DNA of 64,000 nucleotides, from assembly GCF_000368265.1 (NCBI RefSeq), contig NZ_KB851219.1, positions 1,309,870 to 1,373,869 of the forward strand, written 5' to 3'. Numbering within the stretch: position 1 is the stretch's first letter; every line of letters starts with the position of its first letter. The translations under genes were made by a program, and so were the position numbers. Of this stretch, positions 1-9,165 are shown in pieces. The stretch is from Acinetobacter brisouisimilis. Its GTDB lineage: Bacteria > Pseudomonadota > Gammaproteobacteria > Pseudomonadales > Moraxellaceae. The notes beneath the pieces were generated by a model that ran no database searches, was not told where the DNA came from, and worked only from the letters and a program-made list of their open reading frames with translations.

Positions 1-2557
1 CATCAATTGCCTGGCGTGCTTGTTCAATCGAGTAACCATCAGCAAGGTTAAAGGATACCGTTGCCGCTGGCGTCTGGTCACGGCGTGCATAACTTAAATA
101 ACCCTCTTTTTCAGTGACTGTAATCAGGTTACTCAGCGGCACCATACTGCTGCTCGCCGTACTATTTGTGCTGGTTGAACTGGCAATGCTCGTAGTGGTC
201 GATGTTGATGATGAACTGCTTGAACTGGTTGCTGCTTTCAGATAAATATGCGAAAAGGCTGACAGATCCTGTTTATATTCAGGTGGGACTTCAAGCACCA
301 CACGGTACTGGTTGGCTTGAGTATAAATGGTTGAAATTAAATGCTGACCAAAAGCGTTATACAATGCTGTATCAATATCACTGGCGGTTAGTCCATAACG
401 ACTGGCTTCATCGCGATTGATTTGCACATACGCAACTTTTGCCCGATTTTGCAAATTGGTATTTACATCTTTAAATTCAGGACGTTCTTTGAGTGCCTCA
501 ACAAATTGCGGTGCCCAATTTTCCAGATCGCTCTGAATAGAAGTATCTAGCGTCAATTGATACTGGCTTGGTGTGACCTGATCATCGACATTCAGGTCTT
601 GGCTTTTAATTGCATACAGTTGAATCCCTGCAATTTTCGCAGCACGCTCTTTTAAACGGGCAATCACCACATCGGCTTTATCGCGCTCACCAAAATCTTT
701 CAGGCTAATCTGCAAACGCCCCATATTCAGTGAGGTGTTATTGGCAGCATCTACCCCAACAATGGATGCAATCGAATCTACGGCAGGATCTTTTTGCAGC
801 TCGGTTGCCATTTCCTGCTGACGTTTCACCATTTCAGCATACGACACATCTTGTGAGGCAAGGGTAATTCCCTGAATCTTGCCTGTATCCTGTGCGGGGA
901 AAAATCCTTTAGGAATCCATAGATATAAGGCGGCTGTCACCACAAGCGATAAAATCGCAACGCATAATGTCAATGGTTGATGATCCAATACCCAAAGCAG
1001 GCATTTTTCATAAACCTTGAGCAATTTATCAAAACCACGCCCAAAACCTTGTGCCAGTTTATTGTGCTTTTCTTCAGGAATATGTTTCAGCAAATATGCA
1101 CTCAGCATTGGCGTCAGGGTCAACGAGACAAACATCGACACCAAAATCGACACTGCAAGCGTAATCGAAAACTCACGAAACAGACGACCAATGACATCGC
1201 CCATAAATAACAACGGAATCAGCACGGCAATCAGCGAAATAGTCAGGGAAATGATGGTAAAACCAATTTCCTGTGAACCTTTCAATGCAGCAATCAGGGG
1301 TTTTTCACCATTCTCAATATGCCGCTGAATATTCTCCACCACCACAATCGCATCATCAATCACGAAGCCCGTGGCAATCGTCAGCGCCATCAAGGTCAAG
1401 TTATTGATCGAGAAACCTGATAGATACATCACGCCAAAAGTTCCCACAATCGACAATGGCACGGCTAAACTTGGAATCAGCGTGGTTGCAAAAGTCCGCA
1501 AGAACAAAAATGACACCATGACCACCAAGGCAATCGCCAAGATCAACTCAAACTGCACATCAGAAATTGAAGCACGGATGGTATCGGTACGGTCAGACAA
1601 GGTAGTGATTTTTACAGAAGCAGGCAAACCTGCTTGAAGCTCAGGCAACTTGGCTTTAATGGTATCGACAATAGAAACCACATTGGTGCCTGGTTGACGT
1701 TGAATATTAATAATAATCGCAGGCTGACCATTTGCCCAAGCTTGTTGATATTCATCTTGCGGCGCTTGTTCAATGGTTGCAACATCGTGCAAATACAGTG
1801 CCTGACCATTTTCATATTTTAAAATCAAGTTGCTATATTCATCAGCGGTTTGTAACTGGTCGTTGGCATCAATGGTAACCGAACGCTCAGGGCCGTCAAA
1901 TCCGCCTTTAGAGCCATTAACGTTGGCAGCATTAATGACAGTATTCACATCAGCCAGAGTAAGTCCGTGACTGGCTAAAGCTGCAGGGTTAGCACGAATT
2001 CGTACCGCCTGTTGCTGACCACCAGCAAGGCTCACCAAACCTACACCCGAAATTTGTGACAATTTCAGTGCAACTCGCGTATTAATCAGGTCTTGGACTT
2101 TAGTCAGCGGCAAGGTGTCTGAGGTTGCTGCCAAAGTCAAAATTGGGGTATCCGCTGGGTTAACCTTTTTATAGGTTGGTTTATTGGGAAGATCCGATGG
2201 CAAGAGTGAGTCAGCCGTATTAATGGCAGCCTGCACTTCCTGCTCGGCAACATCCAGCGAGGTATCAAGGTTAAATTTCAGGGTAATCACCGATGCGCCA
2301 CCTGAACTGGTGGAATACATCTGGTTCAAACCTGCCATTTGCCCAAGTTGCCGTTCCAGTGGGGCAGTTACCCCACTGGTCATGACCTCAGGCCCTGCAC
2401 CAGGAAACTGTGTCGTCACCTGAATGACGGGATAATCGACTTCAGGCAATGCCGAAATAGAAAGGCTTCGATAAGCCAATAGACCACTTAAGATCACCGC
2501 AATCATCATGAGCATTGTGGCGATCGGTCTTTCAATAAATATGCGAGATGGATTCAT
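1..2557 (-). CDS. RND multidrug efflux permease (MdtB/MexF-like), 3' end outside window
   Basis: Inner-membrane proton-driven pump of a tripartite RND efflux system. The open frame runs from ATG at 2557 off the left edge, about 852 residues of an expected 1030 or so. The N-terminus (MNPSRIFIERPIATMLMM) is the usual RND first helix. The paired aspartates of the proton relay are seen in GFVIDDAIVVVENIQRH near residue 403. It starts 3 bases after the adaptor stop (TAAATTATG), so the two genes are one operon. A Ser/Thr-only stretch of about 28 residues (about 774-803) sits in the second periplasmic loop region and is not typical of AcrB. Substrates cannot be told from sequence. Confidence 0.93.
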   Translation of the reverse strand, partial: MNPSRIFIERPIATMLMMIAVILSGLLAYRSLSISALPEVDYPVIQVTTQFPGAGPEVMTSGVTAPLERQLGQMAGLNQMYSTSSGGASVITLKFNLDTSLDVAEQEVQAAINTADSLLPSDLPNKPTYKKVNPADTPILTLAATSDTLPLTKVQDLINTRVALKLSQISGVGLVSLAGGQQQAVRIRANPAALASHGLTLADVNTVINAANVNGSKGGFDGPERSVTIDANDQLQTADEYSNLILKYENGQALYLHDVATIEQAPQDEYQQAWANGQPAIIINIQRQPGTNVVSIVDTIKAKLPELQAGLPASVKITTLSDRTDTIRASISDVQFELILAIALVVMVSFLFLRTFATTLIPSLAVPLSIVGTFGVMYLSGFSINNLTLMALTIATGFVIDDAIVVVENIQRHIENGEKPLIAALKGSQEIGFTIISLTISLIAVLIPLLFMGDVIGRLFREFSITLAVSILVSMFVSLTLTPMLSAYLLKHIPEEKHNKLAQGFGRGFDKLLKVYEKCLLWVLDHQPLTLCVAILSLVVTAALYLWIPKGFFPAQDTGKIQGITLASQDVSYAEMVKRQQEMATELQKDPAVDSIASIVGVDAANNTSLNMGRLQISLKDFGERDKADVVIARLKERAAKIAGIQLYAIKSQDLNVDDQVTPSQYQLTLDTSIQSDLENWAPQFVEALKERPEFKDVNTNLQNRAKVAYVQINRDEASRYGLTASDIDTALYNAFGQHLISTIYTQANQYRVVLEVPPEYKQDLSAFSHIYLKAATSSSSSSSTSTTTSIASSTSTNSTASSSMVPLSNLITVTEKEGYLSYARRDQTPAATVSFNLADGYSIEQARQAID

Positions 2558-2560
2558 AAT

Positions 2561-3748
2561 TTATCTAGGAGAATGTCTGCCTTTGTTTGGTGCGGAATCT
2601 AAAATGCTGGTATCGACTTTCTGAGCCGTCACGATATTCACTTTAGAGCCATTGCCTAACGAATCCACACCTGTTGTCACAACTTTCTGACCTGTTTTGA
2701 CTCCAGAGAGAATCGCAGTTTTACCATCTTCGGTTTGCGGGCCAACTTTGACCATCACTTTGTGTGCAACCGATTTTTGGTCAATCACAAACACATATTG
2801 CCCTGCTGTACTGGTTTGTATCGCGGCACTTGGCACAACAATCGCGTTATTCAATTCGCCTGTTTGCAATTTGACATTCACAAACTGGTTCGGGAACAGT
2901 TTATTGTCGTCGTTATTAAAAGTGGCTTTGAGTTTGACTGTCCCTGTAGTCGAGTCGATTTCGTTACTAATGACTCGTACTTCGCCTTCTGCCAGCATCG
3001 TTTTGCCTTGCTGGTCATAGGCTTTCACCATGAGTTTTCCACCATTACGAATCGGTTGAACCACGTCATCGAGTTTGGTTTGTGGAATGCTGAACACCAC
3101 AGCAATTGGCTTGGTTTGAGTAATGGTTGCAATTGCAGTGGTTGAATCGGTACTGACCAAGTTACCCACATCAATATTACGAATGCCGATATAACCTGAA
3201 ATTGGTGCGACAATCCGTCCATATTCGATATTGAGTTTGGCTGATGCAATTTGCCCCAAATCAGCTTTAATTGCCCCTTCATATTGCGCTGCAGTTGCAA
3301 TTTGAGTGTCTAAATCCTGCTTGGCAATCGAGTCTTGTGCATACAAACGCTGATAACGTGCCAATGTCAGTTTGGCATTGTTCAACTGTGCCTGATTTTC
3401 TGCGAGCTGCCCTTGATACTGTTGCAAGGTCGCTTCATAAGAACGGGTATCGACCTTTGCCAGTAACTGACCTTTTTGTACATACTGACCTTCTTTAAAA
3501 TACACTTCCTGCAAATGGCCCTGTATCAGACTGGTCACAGAAACCGTCTGGCTTGCAGTAACTGTACCGAGTGCCGATAAAATCACAGGGACATTGCTTT
3601 GGCTTGCTGTAGACACTTGCACTGACGTTGCATTTTTTGGTGGGCCGTTTCTTTTTTGAGTATTTTTATTTTTTACAAAAAAATAGGCGACTGTAACAAC
3701 CACCAATATCAACAGGCAGACCAATATCAAGAGTTTTTTGCGTTGCAT
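2561..3748 (-). CDS. RND efflux periplasmic adaptor (MdtA/AcrA family)
   Basis: Membrane-fusion protein that links the inner-membrane RND permease to an outer-membrane channel. It has an N-terminal membrane anchor (about residues 5-24), a lipoyl-type half motif (EGQYVQKGQLLAKVD), a coiled-coil hairpin rich in Gln/Ala (about 95-160), a second lipoyl half (IVAPISGYIG) and beta-barrel domains. About 395 residues, normal for the family. A GTG at 3784 would add 12 residues, but the ATG at 3748 has GAG just upstream and starts at the membrane anchor, so I prefer it. First gene of the operon with the permease. No outer-membrane factor or regulator is visible in the window. Confidence 0.92.
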   Translation of the reverse strand: MQRKKLLILVCLLILVVVTVAYFFVKNKNTQKRNGPPKNATSVQVSTASQSNVPVILSALGTVTASQTVSVTSLIQGHLQEVYFKEGQYVQKGQLLAKVDTRSYEATLQQYQGQLAENQAQLNNAKLTLARYQRLYAQDSIAKQDLDTQIATAAQYEGAIKADLGQIASAKLNIEYGRIVAPISGYIGIRNIDVGNLVSTDSTTAIATITQTKPIAVVFSIPQTKLDDVVQPIRNGGKLMVKAYDQQGKTMLAEGEVRVISNEIDSTTGTVKLKATFNNDDNKLFPNQFVNVKLQTGELNNAIVVPSAAIQTSTAGQYVFVIDQKSVAHKVMVKVGPQTEDGKTAILSGVKTGQKVVTTGVDSLGNGSKVNIVTAQKVDTSILDSAPNKGRHSPR

Positions 3749-4420
3749 ATGACACTCAGCTTGAAATTTAAAAATTTGTGACACAAAAAATTGAATCAGA
3801 TTGTACGATTTTCATAGATTTGAATTGGGACATAAAAGCTTCTTGGCTTAAGCAATATACGGTCTGCTTCAAGGAAGCTTCAACAAACCTGAATGAGGAT
3901 CATATCTCATTTGTGTGATTCAAAAACATATATAACAATTATTTACAGGATGCGACTATGCACTAAAAATATGAACCAAGAATGTAGAATAACTTTGGAT
4001 TTAAGACAATATTCTGTGTGATGGTTGATACTTTCTAGCTGCATGATATGTATTTCTACCAAAATGTTGTGTATTTTTATCAGTGATGTCAATTTAGGAT
4101 ATTGAGTTCTCCAATCAATTATGTTTTATTAAATGCTGCTTGATTATAGGGCCACCCCCTGTATCAGCAAACGCCAAGGACTGGTGTTGATTTAAATTAG
4201 AAAGTATTCTTTATCAGGGATTCTTTTGACAGGCAAACCCAAATCTATCCGATTTGGTGATTATGGAATAATGTTTGCTCGCTCTCCCCACAGATGGAAT
4301 TGTCTTTTCTCTTTCTAGATCAAAAACCAAACTCTTGCATGTGAATACGCCCAAGTTGGTACGCTTTATGCTTATCTACGATGGGGCTTTTATACTTTCG
4401 TTTTGCGTAGGTTTTTATTC
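3749..4420. other. intergenic region between divergent genes
   Basis: About 670 bp between the efflux operon and the permease, which diverge. I see no convincing gene. Promoters for both directions should lie here, but no single -35/-10 pair stands out by eye. Confidence 0.5.
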
Positions 4421-5818
4421 ATGGCACATAACAATCAAGCCAATCTCTCTCAAGGATTAAAAAACCGCCATGTCACCATGCTATCTATTGCAGGTGCTAT
4501 TGGAGCTGGTTTATTTGTTGGTTCTGGACATGCCATTGCTTCCGCAGGTCCAGCCGTTCTACTCTCCTATTTTATGGCTGGAACACTGGTCGTTTTAGTG
4601 ATGCGTATGCTTGCCGAAATGGCAGTATCACAACCTGACAGTGGTTCATTTTCTACTTATGCTGACCGTTCCATTGGAAAATGGGCTGGTTTTACGATTG
4701 GCTGGTTATACTGGTGGTTTTGGGTGTTGGTTATTCCATTTGAAGCCAATGCCGCAGCGGCCATTATTAACTCGTGGATTCCTGGCGCGCCAGTTTGGCT
4801 ACTCTCATTCCTGATTACCGCAGCGCTGACTGTCACTAACTTGTTTAGTGTAAAAAATTACGGTGAATTTGAGTTCTGGCTTGCAACGGTAAAAGTTGGC
4901 TCAATCATTGTCTTTATTGTGGTTGGCTGTGCAGCAATTTTTGGTTTCTCGCCAGCACCTGAAGTGAATGGTGTCAAACACTTATGGGAGCAAGGCGGGT
5001 TTATGCCAAATGGTTTTGGCACAGTAATCGCAGCTTTATTAACCACCATGTTTTCTTTCATGGGTTCTGAAATTGTCACTATCGCAGCCAGTGAATCTAA
5101 AGATCCTGAGCGCCAAATTACCAAAGCGACTAACTCTGTGATCTGGCGTATTGGTCTATTCTATCTGGTGTCTATTTTCATTGTTGTAAGCCTGGTGTCT
5201 TGGAATGATCCTCGCTTGGCAGAAATGGGGTCATATCAAACTGTATTACAAGTTTTACATATTCCTCATGCCAAACTGATTGTTGATATTGTGGTGTTAA
5301 CTGCGGTGACAAGCTGCTTGAACTCTGCTTTATATACGGCGTCTCGTATGTTGTATTCTTTAGGCAAACGCGGCGATGCACCTGCTATTACCCGTCAAGT
5401 CAACAAAAGCCACACGCCAGTGTATGCAGTATTGATGTCAACAGCGATTGCATTCCTTTGTACTTTCGCCAACTATGCTGCACCAAAAGCGGTCTTTAAC
5501 TTCCTGTTGGATAGCTCTGGTGCAATTGCACTGTTGGTGTACTTGGTGATTGCTTGCTCTCAACTCAGAATGCGCAAAAGATTAATTGCCGAGGGTAAAC
5601 CTCTCAGCATGAAAATGTGGTGTTTCCCGTACCTGACTTGGGCAGTAATTGTGTTTATTATTGCAGCGCTGGGTATTATGGCCTTTGATCCAAACCATGT
5701 ACATGAAATTACCTCAACAGCCATCTTAAGTATCTTGGTGGTGATTTCTGGTCTAATTGTAACCAAACGTCGTCAAGCAAACTTAGGCGTAGGCATCTCC
5801 CCAGCAGAAACCAATTAA
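4421..5818 (+). CDS. gabP: amino-acid permease, GABA permease (GabP)-like
   Basis: APC-superfamily inner-membrane amino-acid/proton symporter. It begins with the family motif around TM1 (LSIAGAIGAGLFVGSG), then has about 12 hydrophobic segments. FSFMGSEIVTIAASESKDPERQI in the middle is the conserved TM6-loop signature of the amino-acid-transporter family. About 465 residues, normal length. I use the ATG at 4421 (MAHNNQ) because an earlier start at 4403 adds six residues without a better ribosome site. It stands alone, followed by a strong terminator. Closest by eye to gamma-aminobutyrate permease, but related carriers for proline or aromatic amino acids share these motifs, so the substrate is an inference. 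Confidence 0.88.
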   Translation: MAHNNQANLSQGLKNRHVTMLSIAGAIGAGLFVGSGHAIASAGPAVLLSYFMAGTLVVLVMRMLAEMAVSQPDSGSFSTYADRSIGKWAGFTIGWLYWWFWVLVIPFEANAAAAIINSWIPGAPVWLLSFLITAALTVTNLFSVKNYGEFEFWLATVKVGSIIVFIVVGCAAIFGFSPAPEVNGVKHLWEQGGFMPNGFGTVIAALLTTMFSFMGSEIVTIAASESKDPERQITKATNSVIWRIGLFYLVSIFIVVSLVSWNDPRLAEMGSYQTVLQVLHIPHAKLIVDIVVLTAVTSCLNSALYTASRMLYSLGKRGDAPAITRQVNKSHTPVYAVLMSTAIAFLCTFANYAAPKAVFNFLLDSSGAIALLVYLVIACSQLRMRKRLIAEGKPLSMKMWCFPYLTWAVIVFIIAALGIMAFDPNHVHEITSTAILSILVVISGLIVTKRRQANLGVGISPAETN

Positions 5819-5832
5819 CCCAACATGTACTC

Positions 5833-5870
5833 AATGCCAGTCAGTTAAGAAATTGACTGGCATTTTCTTC
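5833..5870 (+). terminator. intrinsic terminator of the permease gene
   Basis: Perfect 11-bp stem (5833-5843 with 5854-5864) followed by ATTTTCTTC, 15 bases after the permease stop codon. Confidence 0.85.
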
Positions 5871-5879
5871 TTTAGAGGC

Positions 5880-6330
5880 AAATATACAAGATTAAATACA
5901 AATATCTTATCTCGTTTATGAGCACTATTTTAGACTAGAGCAGAACTCTACTAGGGCGTCCCGTCCTTCCTCATAATACAGCGACCTTATTTATAATTTA
6001 TACTAGGTAGCTCTTAAATCTTTGAAAGATAAATACTACGATTCATTCATTTCAAACGACTCAAAAAGTCATCACCGATCAGGCGATGTCAATGATTAGT
6101 AAAAGCCCTCTATCGAGAGCTTTACTGGCTTATTATCAAATACCCATCAGTCGCTGCACATCCATTGCATGCCTGTCAGCTTTTTCTGCTATTGCTCTAC
6201 ATCCTACTGTGTAAGCTTCGAATAACTTTCCTGTGGTGGCGCTGTAATTAATTCATAATGGTTTGCTTAGAAGCTACACTGTCTAGTCACTGCTGATTTT
6301 TAAGTTGATTACCCTATTCAATCAACTTAT
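5880..6330. other. gene-poor stretch, probably decayed DNA
   Basis: No open frame with a ribosome site. It contains short imperfect hairpins, for example around 6108-6132. It sits next to a decayed copy of a prophage RNA element, so it may be the remains of an older phage insertion. That is an inference. Confidence 0.35.
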
Positions 6331-6440
6331 GCAAAAGCTAGATACATCGGAATAAAAAAGAGAAACTGCACCAAATTTTTCAAGTTAAGTACAGCCATGT
6401 TGGCAGCAATCCGCTCGGCTAAGGAAAATAGAGCATAAAA
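6331..6440 (-). repeat. decayed copy (D) of the prophage hairpin element
   Basis: Read on the minus strand it matches the elements at 38891-38980 and 40890-40965: a CCGARCGGATT core, a hairpin with 6-bp arms CTGTAC/GTGCAG (6366-6371 with 6389-6394), a T-rich run, TATTCC and TATCTA. Where the other copies begin a CKGCDERR peptide, this one has lost the ATG. It lies outside the attL boundary of the present prophage. Confidence 0.65.
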
Positions 6441-6460
6441 AACTACTCGAAGGTGGCTAA
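6440..6460 (-). terminator. degenerate terminator after small gene A
   Basis: Minus-strand CCACCTTCGAGTAGT followed by a T run. It is an eroded version of the CCACC-TTCG-GGTGG terminator that follows the paralogous gene at 7287-7583. Confidence 0.5.
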
Positions 6461-6465
6461 AGCAT

Positions 6466-6762
6466 CTAAATCCATTTTATTGGGATATTTGGAAAGGCGG
6501 CCTGAATATCTTCTATTTTTATGATTTCCTGTACGCCTTCATATTCAATTTCAATTAATGAACCTAAATTATTGAAATGTTGCTTTAAATTATTATGAAT
6601 TCTTTGAACTTCTTCCAAAACGACATTCAATGGAATACTAGATCTAAGCGAATACCAATCAACCTCAGCACATATATCTAAGTTCTGATTTTCATGCTCT
6701 TCAATCGTGATTTCAATTTCATCTTCTTGATGGATGAAGATTACTTTTTCTATTTTTACCAT
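6466..6762 (-). CDS. small protein of unknown function, paralog A
   Basis: 98 residues, not recognised. It begins MVKIEKVIFIHQEDEIEITI and ends FPNIPIKWI, and is about 60% identical by eye to the protein at 7287-7583 along its whole length. No signal peptide or membrane segment. The predicted pattern is beta strand, acidic segment, a helix (QRIHNNLKQHFNNLG), then strands. I start at the ATG at 6762 because GGAG lies 8-11 bases upstream and the paralog starts at the equivalent place; the longer frame to 6795 adds 11 unrelated residues. A palindrome 30 bases upstream (6791-6810) is shared with the paralog. Confidence 0.75.
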   Translation of the reverse strand: MVKIEKVIFIHQEDEIEITIEEHENQNLDICAEVDWYSLRSSIPLNVVLEEVQRIHNNLKQHFNNLGSLIEIEYEGVQEIIKIEDIQAAFPNIPIKWI

Positions 6763-6790
6763 ACATTTTCTCCAATTTTTATTATTCACA

Positions 6791-6810
6791 AACAAGCTTT
6801 AATGCTTGTT
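6791..6810 (-). promoter_or_regulatory. leader palindrome of paralog A
   Basis: AACAAGC-TTTAAT-GCTTGTT, a perfect 7-bp-arm inverted repeat 30 bases before the start codon. The paralog has ACAAAC-TGTAAT-GTTTGT at the same distance, with a matched G:C to A:T change. It could be an RNA hairpin in the leader or a protein operator. Confidence 0.55.
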
Positions 6811-7189
6811 GTTTTTGTTAACCATATCACATTTTTATTAAAAAACACCAAAAAACCATATTTTGCTATCAAAAAATTAAAATACCCTCTATATCTACAC
6901 CAACATAGATATTTAAATACTTTATTTCTTTAATAAATTCAATTTATATTCTAAAAATTTAGGCCAAATAAAGCCAAGTTAAAAGATAATATTTCTAAAA
7001 ACTTGATATTTTAATATTTTTCCAATAGGGAATTAAAATATATTACTCACCATAAAACACACCACTAATAAAATCAATCTTCATATAGGGTTCACTTATC
7101 AAACACTATAAATAAAGTTAACCAAAAAACCATCAAATAGAAAGTATTTTTTAATAAAAATCAAAATAATAAAGTTGTATTATCTTTTT
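6811..7189. other. AT-rich gene-free spacer
   Basis: Strongly AT-rich DNA between the two paralogous small genes, with no supportable gene. Confidence 0.4.
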
Positions 7190-7190
7190 A

Positions 7191-7224
7191 AAAACCCCAG
7201 TAAATATGTATATTTACTGGGGTT
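7191..7224 (-). terminator. strong hairpin terminator
   Basis: Perfect 14-bp stem (7193-7206 with 7211-7224) followed on the minus strand by TTTTT. It is the second terminator after paralog B. Confidence 0.75.
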
Positions 7225-7254
7225 CCATATTTCATAAGCAGTTCAAAAAGGGAA

Positions 7255-7277
7255 ATTTAAAAACCACCCGAAGGTGG
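7255..7277 (-). terminator. terminator of small gene B
   Basis: CCACC-TTCG-GGTGG (7263-7276) then TTTTTAAA on the minus strand, 10 bases after the stop codon. Confidence 0.75.
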
Positions 7278-7286
7278 ATAAAATAA

Positions 7287-7583
7287 CTAAACCCATTTTA
7301 TAGGTATATTTGGAAATATATTTTCAATATCTTTTATTTTTAAGATATTACTTACCCCTTGATATTCAATTTCAATTAATGGGCCTAAATTATTAAAATG
7401 TTGCTTTAGGTTATTATAGATTTTTTCAATTTCAACCAACACTACGTTCGATCGAACACTAGATTTAAGCGAAAACCAGTCAACCTCAGCAAATAAATGT
7501 AAAATTTGATTTGCATGCTGTTTTATAGTGATTTCAATTTTATCTTGTTGATGATTGAAAATTATTTTCTCTATTTTATTCAT
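7287..7583 (-). CDS. small protein of unknown function, paralog B
   Basis: 98 residues (MNKIEKIIFNHQQDKIEITI to FPNIPIKWV), the sister of the protein at 6466-6762. The central FNNLGPLIEIEY segment is almost unchanged and the first half has drifted more. GGAAT lies about 8 bases before the ATG. Monocistronic, with its own leader palindrome and two terminators. The pair looks like a tandem duplication of gene plus leader plus terminator. I do not recognise the family. Its neighbours (a decayed phage element and attL) suggest phage origin. Confidence 0.75.
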   Translation of the reverse strand: MNKIEKIIFNHQQDKIEITIKQHANQILHLFAEVDWFSLKSSVRSNVVLVEIEKIYNNLKQHFNNLGPLIEIEYQGVSNILKIKDIENIFPNIPIKWV

Positions 7584-7613
7584 ACGGTTATTCCAAATTG
7601 TTATTATGAATCA

Positions 7614-7631
7614 ACAAACTGTAATGTTTGT
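7614..7631 (-). promoter_or_regulatory. leader palindrome of paralog B
   Basis: ACAAAC-TGTAAT-GTTTGT, a perfect inverted repeat 31 bases upstream of the start codon, matching in place and form the one before paralog A. Confidence 0.55.
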
Positions 7632-8142
7632 CGCCGTTGATTATATCATTTTTATTATTAGAGCATGCTCTCAACAAGTGAATCACCTTTCAGCTTACCT
7701 ACTTTATAAAGTGACCACCTAGTTAAGTTTATTAAATTTCTGGTAATAAAACCCACAATTTTGTGAGCTTTTACCTTTGCTCTCAATTAAATAAACCATA
7801 ATCTACTTTTCGCGACTGGACAAACATTCACTGTTAAATATTTTAAGTTTCAGATTGGTCATTTATAATTATTAGAGATTGTAATTTCAGGTAAAATAAT
7901 CAGCTTGTTTATGGAATCATATCAAGAAGTAGAACTTACAGATGAGCTATACAAAGAGGTGTTTAATCAATTCTGTAATTATCTTCAGTAATTTGTATTT
8001 TCTTCTGCACTAGACTAAAAGCCTTAGAATTCTGGTTAGTACAAAATAAGCCGAAAACTTACAGAATCCTTGGTGAAATTATTGATTATTTATTCAAATT
8101 TACATAAGTTTTGCGAAAAACAAAAAATTACAGCAATAAAAA
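7632..8142. other. gene-poor junction DNA left of attL
   Basis: About 500 bp without a convincing gene. Only a 26-codon frame without a ribosome site (7911-7991) is seen. This is chromosomal or old-phage DNA bordering the prophage. Confidence 0.4.
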
Positions 8143-8188
8143 TTGGTAGGCATATCCAGACTCGAACTGGAGACCTCTACGATGTCAA
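8143..8188. repeat. attL core (46-bp copy of tRNA-Val 3' part)
   Basis: Identical over 46 bases to 52160-52205, which covers the tRNA-Val CCA end, T arm, variable loop and half of the anticodon arm. Sequence diverges immediately outside on both sides. Confidence 0.95.
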
Positions 8189-8308
8189 TATCACGTTGAG
8201 AGTCTGCTAATGCCATGTTTAACAACAAATTTATGGTCATTTTTTCGTGTCTAAACACCCCAAAATTCAAAAATCTAATCTCAATAAAAACAGTCAGTTA
8301 GAAATCTA

Positions 8309-8320
8309 TTCCCCGAAAGG
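8309..8320. promoter_or_regulatory. candidate integrase arm-type site
   Basis: TTCCCCGAAAGG, 121 bp inside attL. The same TCCCCGAAA word occurs twice inside attR (52075-52097). Lambda-type integrases bind such repeated arm sites on both sides of the core. Confidence 0.45.
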
Positions 8321-8467
8321 TTTTTTCAGATATTTGCAAAATTGATTATAGAAAAATTGTATTAAAAAAGACTCCCTCAAAAGCCCTTTTAAGATTCGCG
8401 ATTAAACAAGTTCGTTTGATTTTTTAAAATATGTTTAAATACCAAAAAATTCTTGAAAATTATAGTT

Positions 8468-9073
8468 ATGAAATTTATCCCTGCATTTTTATCATTATTT
8501 TTTATGACTTCATCGGCTTTTTCAGCATCGACTTCGATTAACTTCATGGAACCCATCAAGGTCAGCAATGCTACTGAAGCAAACTATATAGAGCGATTGC
8601 TTCGAGTTCAGTCTGAAAGATATGCCGTAGTCTATCCAGCGTATCAATATAAAAGTTCTGACGAATCTTTACTTAAGTTATGCATGAATACTGGAGCACG
8701 TGAAAGTTATGTGGCATTTGTTGAGTTAAACCATGAATTCTTTAATAATCAAAGATTTCAATTGATTGTAGGTGTGGATAAATATTTTTTAAAAGAAAAT
8801 TATGCTGTGCATGGCAATAAGTGCAAATCAATCGAAAATTCAGAACTACACACTGCAAAAAGCCGAGCATTTACAGAGGCAGACGTTAAGGCTAGAGCCA
8901 AAGCAAGGGCTGATGCTGAAATTGAGGCTAAAGCCAAAGCAAAGGCTGATGCTGAAGCAAGAGCGAAGACTGAGGCTAAGACCAGAGCAACAGCCGCAGC
9001 AAAAGCAGAGGCAAATGCTCGTGCTATAGCCGAAGCCAAAGCAAGAGCTGAGGCAGCAGCTACTAGCTATTAG
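8468..9073 (+). CDS. exported protein with Ala/Lys/Glu/Arg-repeat tail
   Basis: 201 residues from the ATG at 8468 (a TTG at 8453 would add five). A clear Sec signal peptide (MKFIPAFLSLFFMTSSAFSA) is followed by a globular part of about 110 residues with two Cys (CMNTG, GNKCKS) that may form a disulfide. The tail of about 65 residues is made only of Ala, Lys, Arg, Glu, Asp and a few others in a KAxADAEAxAK pattern, certain to be a long single helix. It is on the opposite strand to the late operon at the very end of the prophage, a typical site for a lysogeny-expressed moron. Family not recognised; the tail resembles the TolA helical domain only in composition. Confidence 0.78.
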   Translation: MKFIPAFLSLFFMTSSAFSASTSINFMEPIKVSNATEANYIERLLRVQSERYAVVYPAYQYKSSDESLLKLCMNTGARESYVAFVELNHEFFNNQRFQLIVGVDKYFLKENYAVHGNKCKSIENSELHTAKSRAFTEADVKARAKARADAEIEAKAKAKADAEARAKTEAKTRATAAAKAEANARAIAEAKARAEAAATSY

Positions 9074-9116
9074 AAAAGATATAGACAGCACAAACTACTC
9101 TCTCCAATAACTCTCA

Positions 9117-9146
9117 TAAAAAAGACTCCCGAAAGAGTCTTTTTTA
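9117..9146 (+). terminator. bidirectional terminator
   Basis: AAAAAAGACTC-CCGAAA-GAGTCTTTTTT, between the convergent genes ending at 9073 and 9166. Confidence 0.85.
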
Positions 9147-9165
9147 CACTCAAAATGGCGCAGAA

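Noticed and set aside
7911..7991. 26-codon frame MESYQEVELTDELYKEVFNQ left of attL
   Set aside because: No ribosome site, no neighbours, and too short to judge; possibly a gene remnant.
8800..9091. Several overlapping frames on both strands in the Ala/Lys repeat region
   Set aside because: They are shadows of the repetitive coding sequence in the exported-protein gene.
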